Origin: Thiotrichaceae bacterium
GTDB lineage: Bacteria > Pseudomonadota > Gammaproteobacteria > Beggiatoales > Beggiatoaceae
DNA: 64,000 bases
NCBI GenBank assembly: GCA_026991885.1
Contig: JALXAQ010000235.1
Coordinates: forward strand, 1 to 64,000
Reading direction: 5' to 3'
Part shown: positions 44,163 through 53,026 of the stretch, piece by piece
How positions within the stretch are numbered: position 1 is the first letter of the stretch
How the letters are laid out: each line of letters begins with the position of its first letter
Position numbers and translations under genes: made by a program
Notes under the pieces: generated by a model
The model's database searches: none
What the model saw: only the letters and a program-made list of their open reading frames with translations
What the model was told of the DNA's origin: nothing

Positions 44163-44534
44163 CTAAAATTGTTTCGTGCGGAGCATCACCAAGGTACAGC
44201 CGCGAATCACTTCGATCTCAAGTTTTTTGGCTTTGGATTCCAATAAATCATTTTCCGCGCCAGGATTCATAATAATTCTATTTGGCTTTATGGAAAAAAT
44301 TTTGTCCATCAATTGCGTCGATCTGTCTTTGCCAACATAAAGCGTGAGTGTATCGACTTGGCAAGTGATCTCATCCAAAGTTTTACAACTCTTTAGTCCG
44401 TGTATCTCCACTCCGAGCGGATGCACGGGATAGACATGGTGTCCATAACTGAGCAGATCACGCACTGCTTTATTAGAATAGCGTTCCTCCTTTGGAGACG
44501 CGCCTAAAACGACAACGTTTTGATTATTCTTCAT
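44163..44534 (-). CDS. CoA-binding domain protein
   Basis: A 123-aa Rossmann-like CoA-binding protein of the YccU type: VVVLGASPKEERYSNKAVRDLLSYGHHVYPVHP at the nucleotide site and IIMNPGAENDLLESKAKKLEIEVIRGCTLVML at the end. Role unknown. Overlaps the upstream oxidoreductase by 4 bp, so it is part of that transcript. Confidence 0.88.
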   Translation of the reverse strand: MKNNQNVVVLGASPKEERYSNKAVRDLLSYGHHVYPVHPLGVEIHGLKSCKTLDEITCQVDTLTLYVGKDRSTQLMDKIFSIKPNRIIMNPGAENDLLESKAKKLEIEVIRGCTLVMLRTKQF

Positions 44535-45931
44535 GATTTTCTCCGCAACACCGGACCTTGAATGCCGCCTTCGAGTTGAGCAGCAATCGCTTTTAGCGCA
44601 TCATCAAGTCCTTCCATCACAGTCGGATGATAAAACGGTGTCAGCAAAACATCTTGCACAGTCATCTCATGTTCAATCGCCATCGCCAAAAAGTGGCCAA
44701 TATATTCGCCATCCGGTATCATCATCTCCGAGCCCAGTAATCGACCGGATTCACGATCCGCATAAACTCGCAAATGTCCATGAGTCCGTGCCATCACCTT
44801 AGTGCGCCCTTGCATGACAAATCCGCGTTCTCCGATAACAATATCTTGTCCCTCTAATTCAGCAAATGAGGCACCCACAATAACAATTTGTGGATCTGAA
44901 AAAGCGATGCTGAGCGGTACGCGGCGTTTAAAAGCGGTGGCGGAGTCTCTGACAGCATTATAGCCCGCAATCACCCCATCATCAGCCGCTTCATGCAAAA
45001 TCGGTCTGATCGATGTCACATCTCCAGCAACAAATACAGGAAAATCACCCAGTTGCATGGTCTGAGGGTTCACTAAATTTTTGAGTCCATTAGATAAATC
45101 TATTCCAAACACTTCTTCAAGGCCCATATTATCAAAATTGGGACGACGACCGAGTGAGGCTAAAACCAGATCGACTGTCGTTGATTGTCCTTGCTCGGTT
45201 TCAACTTTTATACCACCCACCGGATCAGCCGACAATTGTGCGGCACTCCCCAACCAGAGTTGTTCAAAATCCTTAGAAAATTCATCAATGGCAACCTTAT
45301 TAACAACGGGATCAGAAAGGCTGCTGACGGTGGACAACATTTCAACGCCAACCACTCGGATACCAAGCCGCCCTAGTGCTTGTCCGATTTCGCTGCCGAT
45401 GATGCCAAGTCCAATGATGGCGATTGAATCGGGTAAATTTTCGAGTTCAAAAAAGTCATCAGTGCTAATCACACCCAATTTGTGCCATTCTGGGGGCATA
45501 ATGGGGCGTGAGCCGGTGGCAATCACAATTTTATTGGCCTGAATTTGTTCGCCATTGACTTCCAAAACGTTGGGCTCAACAAATCGGGCGCGTCCTTTGA
45601 TATTTTTGTCACCAATTTTATTGACACCTTCCATGACACGGCCTACAAATCCGTCGCGCAGTCGACGTACATGTTTCATCACTTGTGCCCGATTGATTGT
45701 CAGGCTGCCGCTGCCTTCGATACCAAAATTCTCAAAATGTTCTCTTCTCGAAAATTCTTTAGCAACTTCAATGAGTACCTTTGAAGGCATACAACCGACT
45801 CTGGCACAAGTGGTGCCATAATGACCGGCATTGATGAGTACCACGTTTGAGGTTTTTTGCCTCACTTGACCGAATGTGTTTAAGCCAGCAGTGCCAGCAC
45901 CGATAATCGCTACATCTACTTTTTTGGACAT
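44531..45931 (-). CDS. Dihydrolipoamide dehydrogenase-like disulfide oxidoreductase
   Basis: A 466-aa FAD enzyme. FAD site VAIIGAGTAGLNTFGQV; redox pair in C-ARVGC-MPSK; NAD site IAIIGLGIIGSEIGQALGRLG; HPTVME at the C-terminus holds the active-site His/Glu. It lacks the lipoyl domain and is not near pyruvate dehydrogenase genes, so the substrate may not be the 2-oxoacid complex; it may act on other disulfides. Paired with the CoA-binding protein. Confidence 0.9.
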   Translation of the reverse strand: MSKKVDVAIIGAGTAGLNTFGQVRQKTSNVVLINAGHYGTTCARVGCMPSKVLIEVAKEFSRREHFENFGIEGSGSLTINRAQVMKHVRRLRDGFVGRVMEGVNKIGDKNIKGRARFVEPNVLEVNGEQIQANKIVIATGSRPIMPPEWHKLGVISTDDFFELENLPDSIAIIGLGIIGSEIGQALGRLGIRVVGVEMLSTVSSLSDPVVNKVAIDEFSKDFEQLWLGSAAQLSADPVGGIKVETEQGQSTTVDLVLASLGRRPNFDNMGLEEVFGIDLSNGLKNLVNPQTMQLGDFPVFVAGDVTSIRPILHEAADDGVIAGYNAVRDSATAFKRRVPLSIAFSDPQIVIVGASFAELEGQDIVIGERGFVMQGRTKVMARTHGHLRVYADRESGRLLGSEMMIPDGEYIGHFLAMAIEHEMTVQDVLLTPFYHPTVMEGLDDALKAIAAQLEGGIQGPVLRRKS

Positions 45932-45951
45932 GTTTTATCCTTGAATATCTA

Positions 45952-48714
45952 TTAATAATCTAAAAAATGTATTTCTTTCAATAATGCCTGAACAACCCTA
46001 ACAGCGCGACGGCTAGTTTCTCCCATTTCCAAGTGTAAAGCAATCGTGATCACTTTTGTCTCAGGATGATCAATCTCTTTAACTGTGGGGGGACGTTTTG
46101 CATTTCCCATGACTTTTTTGGGTACTTTGACCAAGGAAAATACATAATTTGCCCCTTTACTCTTTACCTTATTACTAGAGAAAAGCTGATTGCTTTTATT
46201 CACTCTCAGTTTATCCCCTAACAAATACAAGGGACTGTCTCTTTCATTCATATTGTTTACAAAACCATTAAAGACTTCCATAAGGGTAGTTGCCATTTTT
46301 TGACGTTTTGCTGTTTGGGGAAAAGCAGGGTTCTCCCGCAATAGCTTCAACAAAGCCTTATTGAATGCTTTTGACGGATACTGATGTTCTTTCCCATCCA
46401 CCCTCAGAAACAATTGACTGTTTTTGACGACAATAAAGGATTTTGTGACCAATATTTCTAGTGCCTTGCCAGATGCGCGAGGTACATATAATTCCAAAGT
46501 CGCTGAGCCTGTCTTTGAAAACAAAAACACCCTATCTTTAGGATAACGTTTTTCTAAAGTCCTCAAGCTTCTCTGTAAACGCCTAGCCGTACCCGCACCC
46601 GATTTAACAACTTGTTCTGTTCCACGTAAAACTTGCTCACGTACTTTAGCGTTTAAATCTACAAGCGTGAATTGATCATTGTTCCCCGATGTGCCCGTCG
46701 TGCCCTGCTCAATAGCCGAAATCAAGGTCGCATTCACTTGACGGCCTGTGACTAAGCGAGACATCGCTTCTGCTATTTGAATATTAGTCCAAACACCCGT
46801 TCCCCCACCAAGCAATAGGGTGATGTAATCACGAATGCTGTTGATCTGATTAAAGCCCAAATTCACGCGCTCTGGAGAAACGCCTTTAAAATCAGAACGT
46901 ACCTTCCATAGGCTATTATTATCAAGTCCCTGAGTCAGGTGACTGATCAAAGGTCTCCAAAGGCGCATATCGTATTGACGGGTACGGAGAATCTCATTAA
47001 GATTAAAATTGTCACTTTGCTGCAAAACGTTCGCGCCAAGGTAAGTAGAAGCCCCGGTCAATTGTCCTAATGACTCACGAAAATGAATATGTTCAAAAGG
47101 CGTTGTAAACCTATTACAGTTGGGCATGTAAGCTGTGAAATCGGGCGCATAGCGCAAATTCTGACCTCGAATCCATATACCAGAGCGTTTACCAGGCCAT
47201 TTATATTTTTTAGCTGCCTTCGGTATCCAATCCTGAATATTTCTGCCTGACAGATTGCTTGCCTTATCGGCTGCCAGTGCCAAGGTCGCCAACTCTATAG
47301 TGTACTTATTAGAAGAACGTGCCAAGGCCGTTACAAGATCTAAACGCCTCCTTCTATGATTCTTCACAGGTGGCAGCATACTGTGAATTTCATAAGCCCC
47401 TCCTAAAGTACACTGAAACAGTTGTTTGTGTTTAGAGTTTTTATGATAACCTGCGATCTCCAATTTAAGCAGCGGTGGATAAGTCTCCATGATGGCCGCA
47501 TAAAAAAAAGGTTTAGAGATCGAACCGATGGGGTGGCGTACCAAATTTTGATTGCGGAGCCAATTGCGCCGTTGTCTGCTTTCTATGTCTTCGGGAATAT
47601 CTTCAGGCCATGGATAAGTTGACATGGCTAAAATTTTACCACTTTTACCGTTCATCACCGTTATGCCGGCCGGAAAAGGTCTGCCAGATTTGACATTGTT
47701 ACTGATTGTCTGGCACTGTTTATGAAACGCTGCGTTGAGCTGCTTTTGTAAATCCTGACGCAAACTGAGTTGAATATCAAAATCGCTCAGCCAATCGGCT
47801 TTTGCATCAGGCAAATAATCGAATATCCGATTAATGCGTTGTACCAAGACTTGAAAAAAGCTGACTAATTTTCCACCCGTCTGTTCACCATACCATCCTA
47901 ACATGGCATCTTCTGGATAAAAACGTCGCGCTTTATCGTTTTGTTGACGGATGGCAGTGGCGATGGGACGGGTTTCTCCGGTACTGAAAATAAAGGTTTC
48001 ACTGACGGGTTTTGGTTTAGATGCTGCCAGATATAACCAATCTCCAGTTTCGAGCCAAGCATGTCGACCCCTGGGTATTTTATAGCCCATGAGACGGACT
48101 ATGCCGCTATTAGGCCTGTTATTGATAACTAACCTGTCCCCAACATAATAAAAACGAGCGGCAGGTTCGCCACCACTAAAAGTGAGTAACAATCTATTGC
48201 CATTCAGGTTTTGGCTTGAACCGACCCTGCTATTAATCTTAATGATTGAACTCAAATCAGATACCTTGGGTAAAGTGATGATACGTTGTGCAGAATGCAA
48301 TGCTATTTTGGCACTGTTGCCCTCATAATATATACTGCCTTTCCAACCGGTTTTTCCAGCAAACGGTAATTTGAAATTACGTATGGAAGGATGTATTTTT
48401 TGTAGCTCACAATTGGCATCAATATAGAACGTCCATCCATAATTTTCAGGCGAACGGTTGAACCTTTCTATATCGGCACGCAAATAACTTTCCTCGTACC
48501 ACTCCTTGTCAGAGTCATCCAGAAAATGGGCTGTAATTTGAGGATGTTGACCCCTGCAATTGGCTTTTAAACTTCCCTGCTTAATCAATTTGTCAACATT
48601 GTTGACGTAAGCTTTAGGGGAATAATAAGTATTCTCTGTTTTATTTCCCGAACAGAACATTAACAATAACGGTAATATCAAAAGTAGTGAAATTAACAGT
48701 AATCGTTCTACCAT
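45952..48714 (-). CDS. Large penicillin-binding transpeptidase-like protein
   Basis: A 920-aa protein with an N-terminal membrane anchor (residues 4-20) and a long unfamiliar periplasmic N-domain (about 25-330). The transpeptidase domain holds all three motifs: S398-I-S-K401 (SxxK), S467-S-N469 (SxN), K734-T-G736 (KTG), and the GGGTGVWTNIQIAEAMSRLVTGR helix. It likely cross-links peptidoglycan. It overlaps the SEDS-like gene by 7 bp, the usual SEDS-class B PBP pairing. C-terminal ~180 residues unassigned. Confidence 0.88.
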   Translation of the reverse strand: MVERLLLISLLLILPLLLMFCSGNKTENTYYSPKAYVNNVDKLIKQGSLKANCRGQHPQITAHFLDDSDKEWYEESYLRADIERFNRSPENYGWTFYIDANCELQKIHPSIRNFKLPFAGKTGWKGSIYYEGNSAKIALHSAQRIITLPKVSDLSSIIKINSRVGSSQNLNGNRLLLTFSGGEPAARFYYVGDRLVINNRPNSGIVRLMGYKIPRGRHAWLETGDWLYLAASKPKPVSETFIFSTGETRPIATAIRQQNDKARRFYPEDAMLGWYGEQTGGKLVSFFQVLVQRINRIFDYLPDAKADWLSDFDIQLSLRQDLQKQLNAAFHKQCQTISNNVKSGRPFPAGITVMNGKSGKILAMSTYPWPEDIPEDIESRQRRNWLRNQNLVRHPIGSISKPFFYAAIMETYPPLLKLEIAGYHKNSKHKQLFQCTLGGAYEIHSMLPPVKNHRRRRLDLVTALARSSNKYTIELATLALAADKASNLSGRNIQDWIPKAAKKYKWPGKRSGIWIRGQNLRYAPDFTAYMPNCNRFTTPFEHIHFRESLGQLTGASTYLGANVLQQSDNFNLNEILRTRQYDMRLWRPLISHLTQGLDNNSLWKVRSDFKGVSPERVNLGFNQINSIRDYITLLLGGGTGVWTNIQIAEAMSRLVTGRQVNATLISAIEQGTTGTSGNNDQFTLVDLNAKVREQVLRGTEQVVKSGAGTARRLQRSLRTLEKRYPKDRVFLFSKTGSATLELYVPRASGKALEILVTKSFIVVKNSQLFLRVDGKEHQYPSKAFNKALLKLLRENPAFPQTAKRQKMATTLMEVFNGFVNNMNERDSPLYLLGDKLRVNKSNQLFSSNKVKSKGANYVFSLVKVPKKVMGNAKRPPTVKEIDHPETKVITIALHLEMGETSRRAVRVVQALLKEIHFLDY

Positions 48715-51512
48715 GAGCCAGTCTCCTTATCTCTGATGATTGCGATACCAACAGCGATGATTAACAGTAAAACAAGGGATTCTATAATATCGGCGCCCGA
48801 ATCCAGGCCGAATAGATAGAGATTTTTACCCGTAAACAAAACGAATTCATAAGTGGCGAGTATGATATAGATGCTTGCAAACGCAAAAGTCAAAGCCGTT
48901 AAGCCAACAACTGCGGTGAGGATGTCTGTTGATTGGGAAGTCCTGCCCAGTGCGTTTTGATACCAGGGACGCCAGGGTAATAACCTATAGCCGACAAAGG
49001 CGATGACCATATAAATAAACATCAGACCAATCACGCCCAAGCTGCCCCATTCTCCAGCAACAAATATCCCAAGGGTATGTTCACGCAATGCCGTGCTTTT
49101 GAGACTCAATTCGGATTTAGTATAACCGCGCCCTCCCCAGGGACCTGAGGTATAAATATCCAGAATCTGGATCATTTGCACCAAATCCTCACTGTTTCTT
49201 GTCGCAAATCCTTCCAATTTTTCAGGATAAGCCAATTGCAAAAAGCGCAAATAATTGCGGTCAGACTTCGAGTCTATATCAACTGCAAAATTTAAGACTG
49301 TTAAAGGCACTTTGGGTACGAAAATCACCACCAAAATCAAGACACAAGCACCTATAAAAATTCCGTAACCTTTACCCCGCGCCTCCATTAATTTTGATAA
49401 GACGAGCAAGGCAGATATGATGACAAAAAGCGGGTAATTTAACAGAAAAAGGCCGAAATCACTTGTCACGACGCCTGGCAAAAACCAAAGATATAGCCCA
49501 ATGAAAATGAATGGCGACCACAAATCAGGAATAGGTGAAAAATTCCTTTGTTCAAGTTTGCGCCAGAGCCAAACCAAATATCCCGCTTCGATGAGCAAGG
49601 CGAGGGGAATATGTATAATACTTAAAGACATACGTGTCCCACCGAGGGATAAGCTTTCGCGCCAACCAAAAAACAAGAATAAAATGCGAAGAATTAACAA
49701 ACCAAAAGCCCACTTCGTCCAAGGATTGACGTTGCTCCACCAAACAGCCAAGCCGGTGAGTGTTCGTGAAACCCAAGGCAGACGAGAATTGATGCGAGGG
49801 AGTTTTGAATGCCAAGTGCTTGCTTCTTTTAGACGCTTTTTTTTGCCCCTTTTTTGATCTCGAAAAAAGAATCGCACTAAAAAAGGAAAGAATAGAACCC
49901 CGAGGTGAATGCCAACCCAGACTAAGGATTTAAGCCCGCCTCCCATTATTTGATAACACCAAATGGCAGAAAACAGTAAGCCAAAAAAGGCCGGTAGCCA
50001 ACGCCATAGTTTGAAAGAAGGCTGCGAGACATATAGAAAAGCCCAAGGTAAAAAAGCCCATGCGATCAGTGCTAATTTCATGGCTTCCTCTTCAAAGGGG
50101 GGCATGCTCCAAACACGATAGCCAAGTAGTACACGAAACAGGACAAAAAATTCAATAGCAGCGGCCACTATCAAGTGTAAAGCGGAAATGCGGAGAGAGA
50201 CGGCTAACAGCGTTTTGGCTAGAACGAGCAGCAGCGTCAAAAAAGCCAATAAGACGGGCGGTTTTAAGAGATCAATTTGAATGGCGGCTAGATTGTGTTC
50301 ACCAAGCCAAGCGGGCTCACCATTGGTGATTTTCTGTTGTCCGCCCGGTGCCGTCAGTACCAAGGGTTCTTGCGACTCTTGAAAGCCCTCCAACCAAGTT
50401 TTAGGCAATTCCAAAATCGCAAAGGCTTCGCGGCCTACTAATAATGAAATTTGATTGAAGTGAATATATTTATCAGTAATATCCCAGTCACCCATAGCGA
50501 GATTGACACGGAATACGCCTGATTCTTCTGTATCCATGCGTAACTTTAGGAGTTCTTCTTGTGCGAGACTATAGATTTCGGGTGTATCATAAACCAGCTT
50601 GAGACTCCGTTGACCAGGATAAACCCGAAAACTACGCAGATCGCGTACACCACCGGCTGTCTCTTTTATACCCCGCCAGCGCGGTAATCCCAATATATGA
50701 AGCCGCGTTCCTGCTGGTATCTCCCACTTCGGTTTATTAGAAAGATACTGACCCGCACGTTCTAACAAAATATCATCACTTAAAGCGGCGATGAAAAGTT
50801 GATTATTATTTCTGTAAAAAAATCCACTTAAAGTATCGGATTGTTCATCCGTTTCTTTGACTTGTAGGATTTTATCTAAAGGATAAGTCTTTAATGTGAC
50901 TGGAAAATCTCGCCAGATAGGTAATTTCCACTCAAGTATTGGAATTTCTGATAATTTTAGTGGCAACTCATTGGTTTTTCCTTCACTTTCATTGTAAAAA
51001 TAAATTTTCGGTGGTCTGAATAAATAATCTTCAAAACGGACTTGCCATATCTGGCCATTAAAGTGTATTTTGTCTCCATCTTTCAGCTCGATTGCGTTAG
51101 GCAATACGAATGATTTGTCTGGGCTTCTAAAGCCTAATATGCCGACGGGTTTAGGGTCTATTTTGGGGCCTTCAAGGCTGATACTCTTGCCAGGATGCAA
51201 TGCTAGCTTTCCCACAGTCATAGAATTATTGGCAACCTTACCGGGTAAGTCATCTTCCCAAATCTGATGATTTTCCCGATCTCCGCCAACTTTGAGTGTT
51301 AAATCATCACCTATAAATCCGATACCCACTAAGGCAACGCGCAAGCGCGTCGCATTGTCTGGTGCGCCTAGCGTCGTCCAGTAGAGAAAAAATAGAGCGG
51401 GTATGATGTATGCTAAGAATGCGACGAGAACGCCTGGTGATTGGCTCAACGGCTGGCTGCGACGGGATAACCAAAAAAATAACAAAATAATGCCTGCAAA
51501 AAACAAAGTCAT
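48708..51512 (-). CDS. SEDS (FtsW/RodA/SpoVE)-like protein with large soluble insert
   Basis: A 934-aa membrane protein. Two N-terminal TM helices (about 2-16 and 27-46), a ~350-residue extracytoplasmic beta-rich domain (60-415), then a SEDS core of roughly 12 TM helices. VVTSDFGLFLL (QPDxG-like), SGPWGGRGY and REHTLGIFVAGEWGSLGVIGL match the FtsW/RodA loop-4 region. Yet the catalytic Asp of the canonical HTDF motif is L814 here, so polymerase activity is uncertain. Neighbours: the PBP downstream, a two-TM protein upstream. Confidence 0.85.
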   Translation of the reverse strand: MTLFFAGIILLFFWLSRRSQPLSQSPGVLVAFLAYIIPALFFLYWTTLGAPDNATRLRVALVGIGFIGDDLTLKVGGDRENHQIWEDDLPGKVANNSMTVGKLALHPGKSISLEGPKIDPKPVGILGFRSPDKSFVLPNAIELKDGDKIHFNGQIWQVRFEDYLFRPPKIYFYNESEGKTNELPLKLSEIPILEWKLPIWRDFPVTLKTYPLDKILQVKETDEQSDTLSGFFYRNNNQLFIAALSDDILLERAGQYLSNKPKWEIPAGTRLHILGLPRWRGIKETAGGVRDLRSFRVYPGQRSLKLVYDTPEIYSLAQEELLKLRMDTEESGVFRVNLAMGDWDITDKYIHFNQISLLVGREAFAILELPKTWLEGFQESQEPLVLTAPGGQQKITNGEPAWLGEHNLAAIQIDLLKPPVLLAFLTLLLVLAKTLLAVSLRISALHLIVAAAIEFFVLFRVLLGYRVWSMPPFEEEAMKLALIAWAFLPWAFLYVSQPSFKLWRWLPAFFGLLFSAIWCYQIMGGGLKSLVWVGIHLGVLFFPFLVRFFFRDQKRGKKKRLKEASTWHSKLPRINSRLPWVSRTLTGLAVWWSNVNPWTKWAFGLLILRILFLFFGWRESLSLGGTRMSLSIIHIPLALLIEAGYLVWLWRKLEQRNFSPIPDLWSPFIFIGLYLWFLPGVVTSDFGLFLLNYPLFVIISALLVLSKLMEARGKGYGIFIGACVLILVVIFVPKVPLTVLNFAVDIDSKSDRNYLRFLQLAYPEKLEGFATRNSEDLVQMIQILDIYTSGPWGGRGYTKSELSLKSTALREHTLGIFVAGEWGSLGVIGLMFIYMVIAFVGYRLLPWRPWYQNALGRTSQSTDILTAVVGLTALTFAFASIYIILATYEFVLFTGKNLYLFGLDSGADIIESLVLLLIIAVGIAIIRDKETGSW

Positions 51513-52909
51513 ATTTTATTTTTCTCCTTTATCAGTTTTTTATCTGCTTCAATTTTGTAAAACGAGCTAAATAATATATTACGCTCCTTTGCTCTGCCTG
51601 CCCGGAAATAACCCCATAAGAATATCACTAACAGACTGATAATCATCATTATCCATTTATAATCAGACAAGTCTTTCCATAATTTAACGATAACAATTTC
51701 AGGGGGAAGTTTTATTGCATTTAGCCACTCATCCGCTCGTGTTCCCAGCGTCTCTTTGATTTCATCACGTCGTTCAGTCAACCAGTGAACAGAATCGCCT
51801 TCACGTATATCGGTGCTAAAACGAATCGCTTCGATCACTTGCGCCTGTTCTTTATTCAAATAAGCGCTTATGTCAGTGGGTATTTCAGTCGGATTGTTGA
51901 TTGCCAGTCGAACGAGACTCGATGCCACAATCCGTTTGTATTCTTTTGGTGCGGCGTCCCAGTTTTTAAAGCTAAGGCGACGCAGCAATTCACGTTTTTT
52001 CAATAAGGCATTTTGTACCTCGCGCGTTTGATCGCCACGCTGAATGATTGAATCAATCAGTAACATTAAGTTAATATTCAGTAGCGAATCTGGCGGTTCG
52101 AGTGCTTGTTTGAACAGGCTTTCAGCATTGCTAATCGCCCAAATCCAATATTCATCAGTATTATTGGAGCGACAAAGCTTTTTCAAAACAGACAACAGAG
52201 GTTTTTCCTCAAATGTTTGACTCTCTCTCCATGTAGGTGATCGATAACACTCTTTATTCCGTTTTTTTTGATTCGTGTAGTTTTTTGTCTTCATATAAGC
52301 AACAATCAAGTTATTGTAAAGTGCATAGGTTGTTAATTTATGAGCACCAGAACAGCCACCTGGTTTAGGTATGGATTGATTGCGTGTTGTGGGCTGAGCA
52401 ATAAAAAATGTTGATACCCCAATAGGACGTTTTAAACTCTCCCATAATAAATCAGAATGACCAATGTATTGACCGGTTTTAATACGTAACCATCCATACA
52501 TGTAACCCAAATGTATCAGCGCAGAACGGTTGGATTGTCTGCTGGAATTTTTAAGCAGCCTCCAGTTTGCATGGAGATACTGTGCCAAAATTTGTAGGGC
52601 ATCTTGTTCTTTGTTGTTTTTTGCAGCAAGTATAACCTGCGTCAGAACTTTGAGTGCCTTTTGAGTTTTGGTGCAGGGTAACGGGCTCAGTGGTGCGAGC
52701 AGATAATCCAATTGAGGAAAAGCTTTATCAATCCAATTATTTTCAATTTCTTGTGCTTTTTCAAATGAAATTTTTACAGGTATAATTTTTGTTGGTCTCT
52801 TATCTAAAAGCCAAAAAACGAAGACAAAAACCAGAATTGTCATAATCATTATCAGAAAATAAAATAAAATATGAGTCCACGGTGTGCCAGGTAGTTTTAT
52901 TTGTTTCAT
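51509..52909 (-). CDS. Two-TM protein of unknown family in the GTPase/SEDS operon
   Basis: A 466-aa protein. One TM near the N-terminus (ILFYFLIMIMTILVFVFVFWLL, about 14-35) and one near the C-terminus (WIMMIISLLVIFLWGYF, about 418-434), with a ~380-residue helical, probably periplasmic domain between them. No motif recognised. It overlaps the SEDS-like gene by 4 bp, so it is likely a partner of the SEDS/PBP pair. Confidence 0.7.
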   Translation of the reverse strand: MKQIKLPGTPWTHILFYFLIMIMTILVFVFVFWLLDKRPTKIIPVKISFEKAQEIENNWIDKAFPQLDYLLAPLSPLPCTKTQKALKVLTQVILAAKNNKEQDALQILAQYLHANWRLLKNSSRQSNRSALIHLGYMYGWLRIKTGQYIGHSDLLWESLKRPIGVSTFFIAQPTTRNQSIPKPGGCSGAHKLTTYALYNNLIVAYMKTKNYTNQKKRNKECYRSPTWRESQTFEEKPLLSVLKKLCRSNNTDEYWIWAISNAESLFKQALEPPDSLLNINLMLLIDSIIQRGDQTREVQNALLKKRELLRRLSFKNWDAAPKEYKRIVASSLVRLAINNPTEIPTDISAYLNKEQAQVIEAIRFSTDIREGDSVHWLTERRDEIKETLGTRADEWLNAIKLPPEIVIVKLWKDLSDYKWIMMIISLLVIFLWGYFRAGRAKERNILFSSFYKIEADKKLIKEKNKI

Positions 52910-52936
52910 TAGCTTTTACAATCCTATTTTTTTTGT

Positions 52937-53004
52937 AAGTACTGAACCATGAATTTTATGATATTTTGTCTGAATCATAATTTTCAATTCATGGTTCAGT
53001 ACTT
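52937..53004. repeat. Nested perfect hairpin in the GTPase operon (AAGTACTGAA family)
   Basis: Arms 52937-52955 and 52986-53004 form a perfect 19-bp stem (AAGTACTGAACCATGAATT / complement). Inside is a second TTATGAT / ATCATAA stem. It occupies the 117-bp gap between the DO-GTPase1-like gene and the two-TM gene and could modulate downstream expression. Related copy at 38158-38214. Confidence 0.88.
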
Positions 53005-53026
53005 AGAAGTCCAAATTTGCTGTTTT

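Noticed and set aside
44533-45821. Several plus-strand frames opposite the dihydrolipoamide dehydrogenase-like gene
   Set aside because: Shadows of the minus-strand gene, which has full family motifs.
48708-51512. FHA domain in the soluble part of the SEDS-like protein
   Set aside because: HPGKSISLEG and similar stretches looked FHA-like, but the conserved GR-x-S-H pattern is absent.
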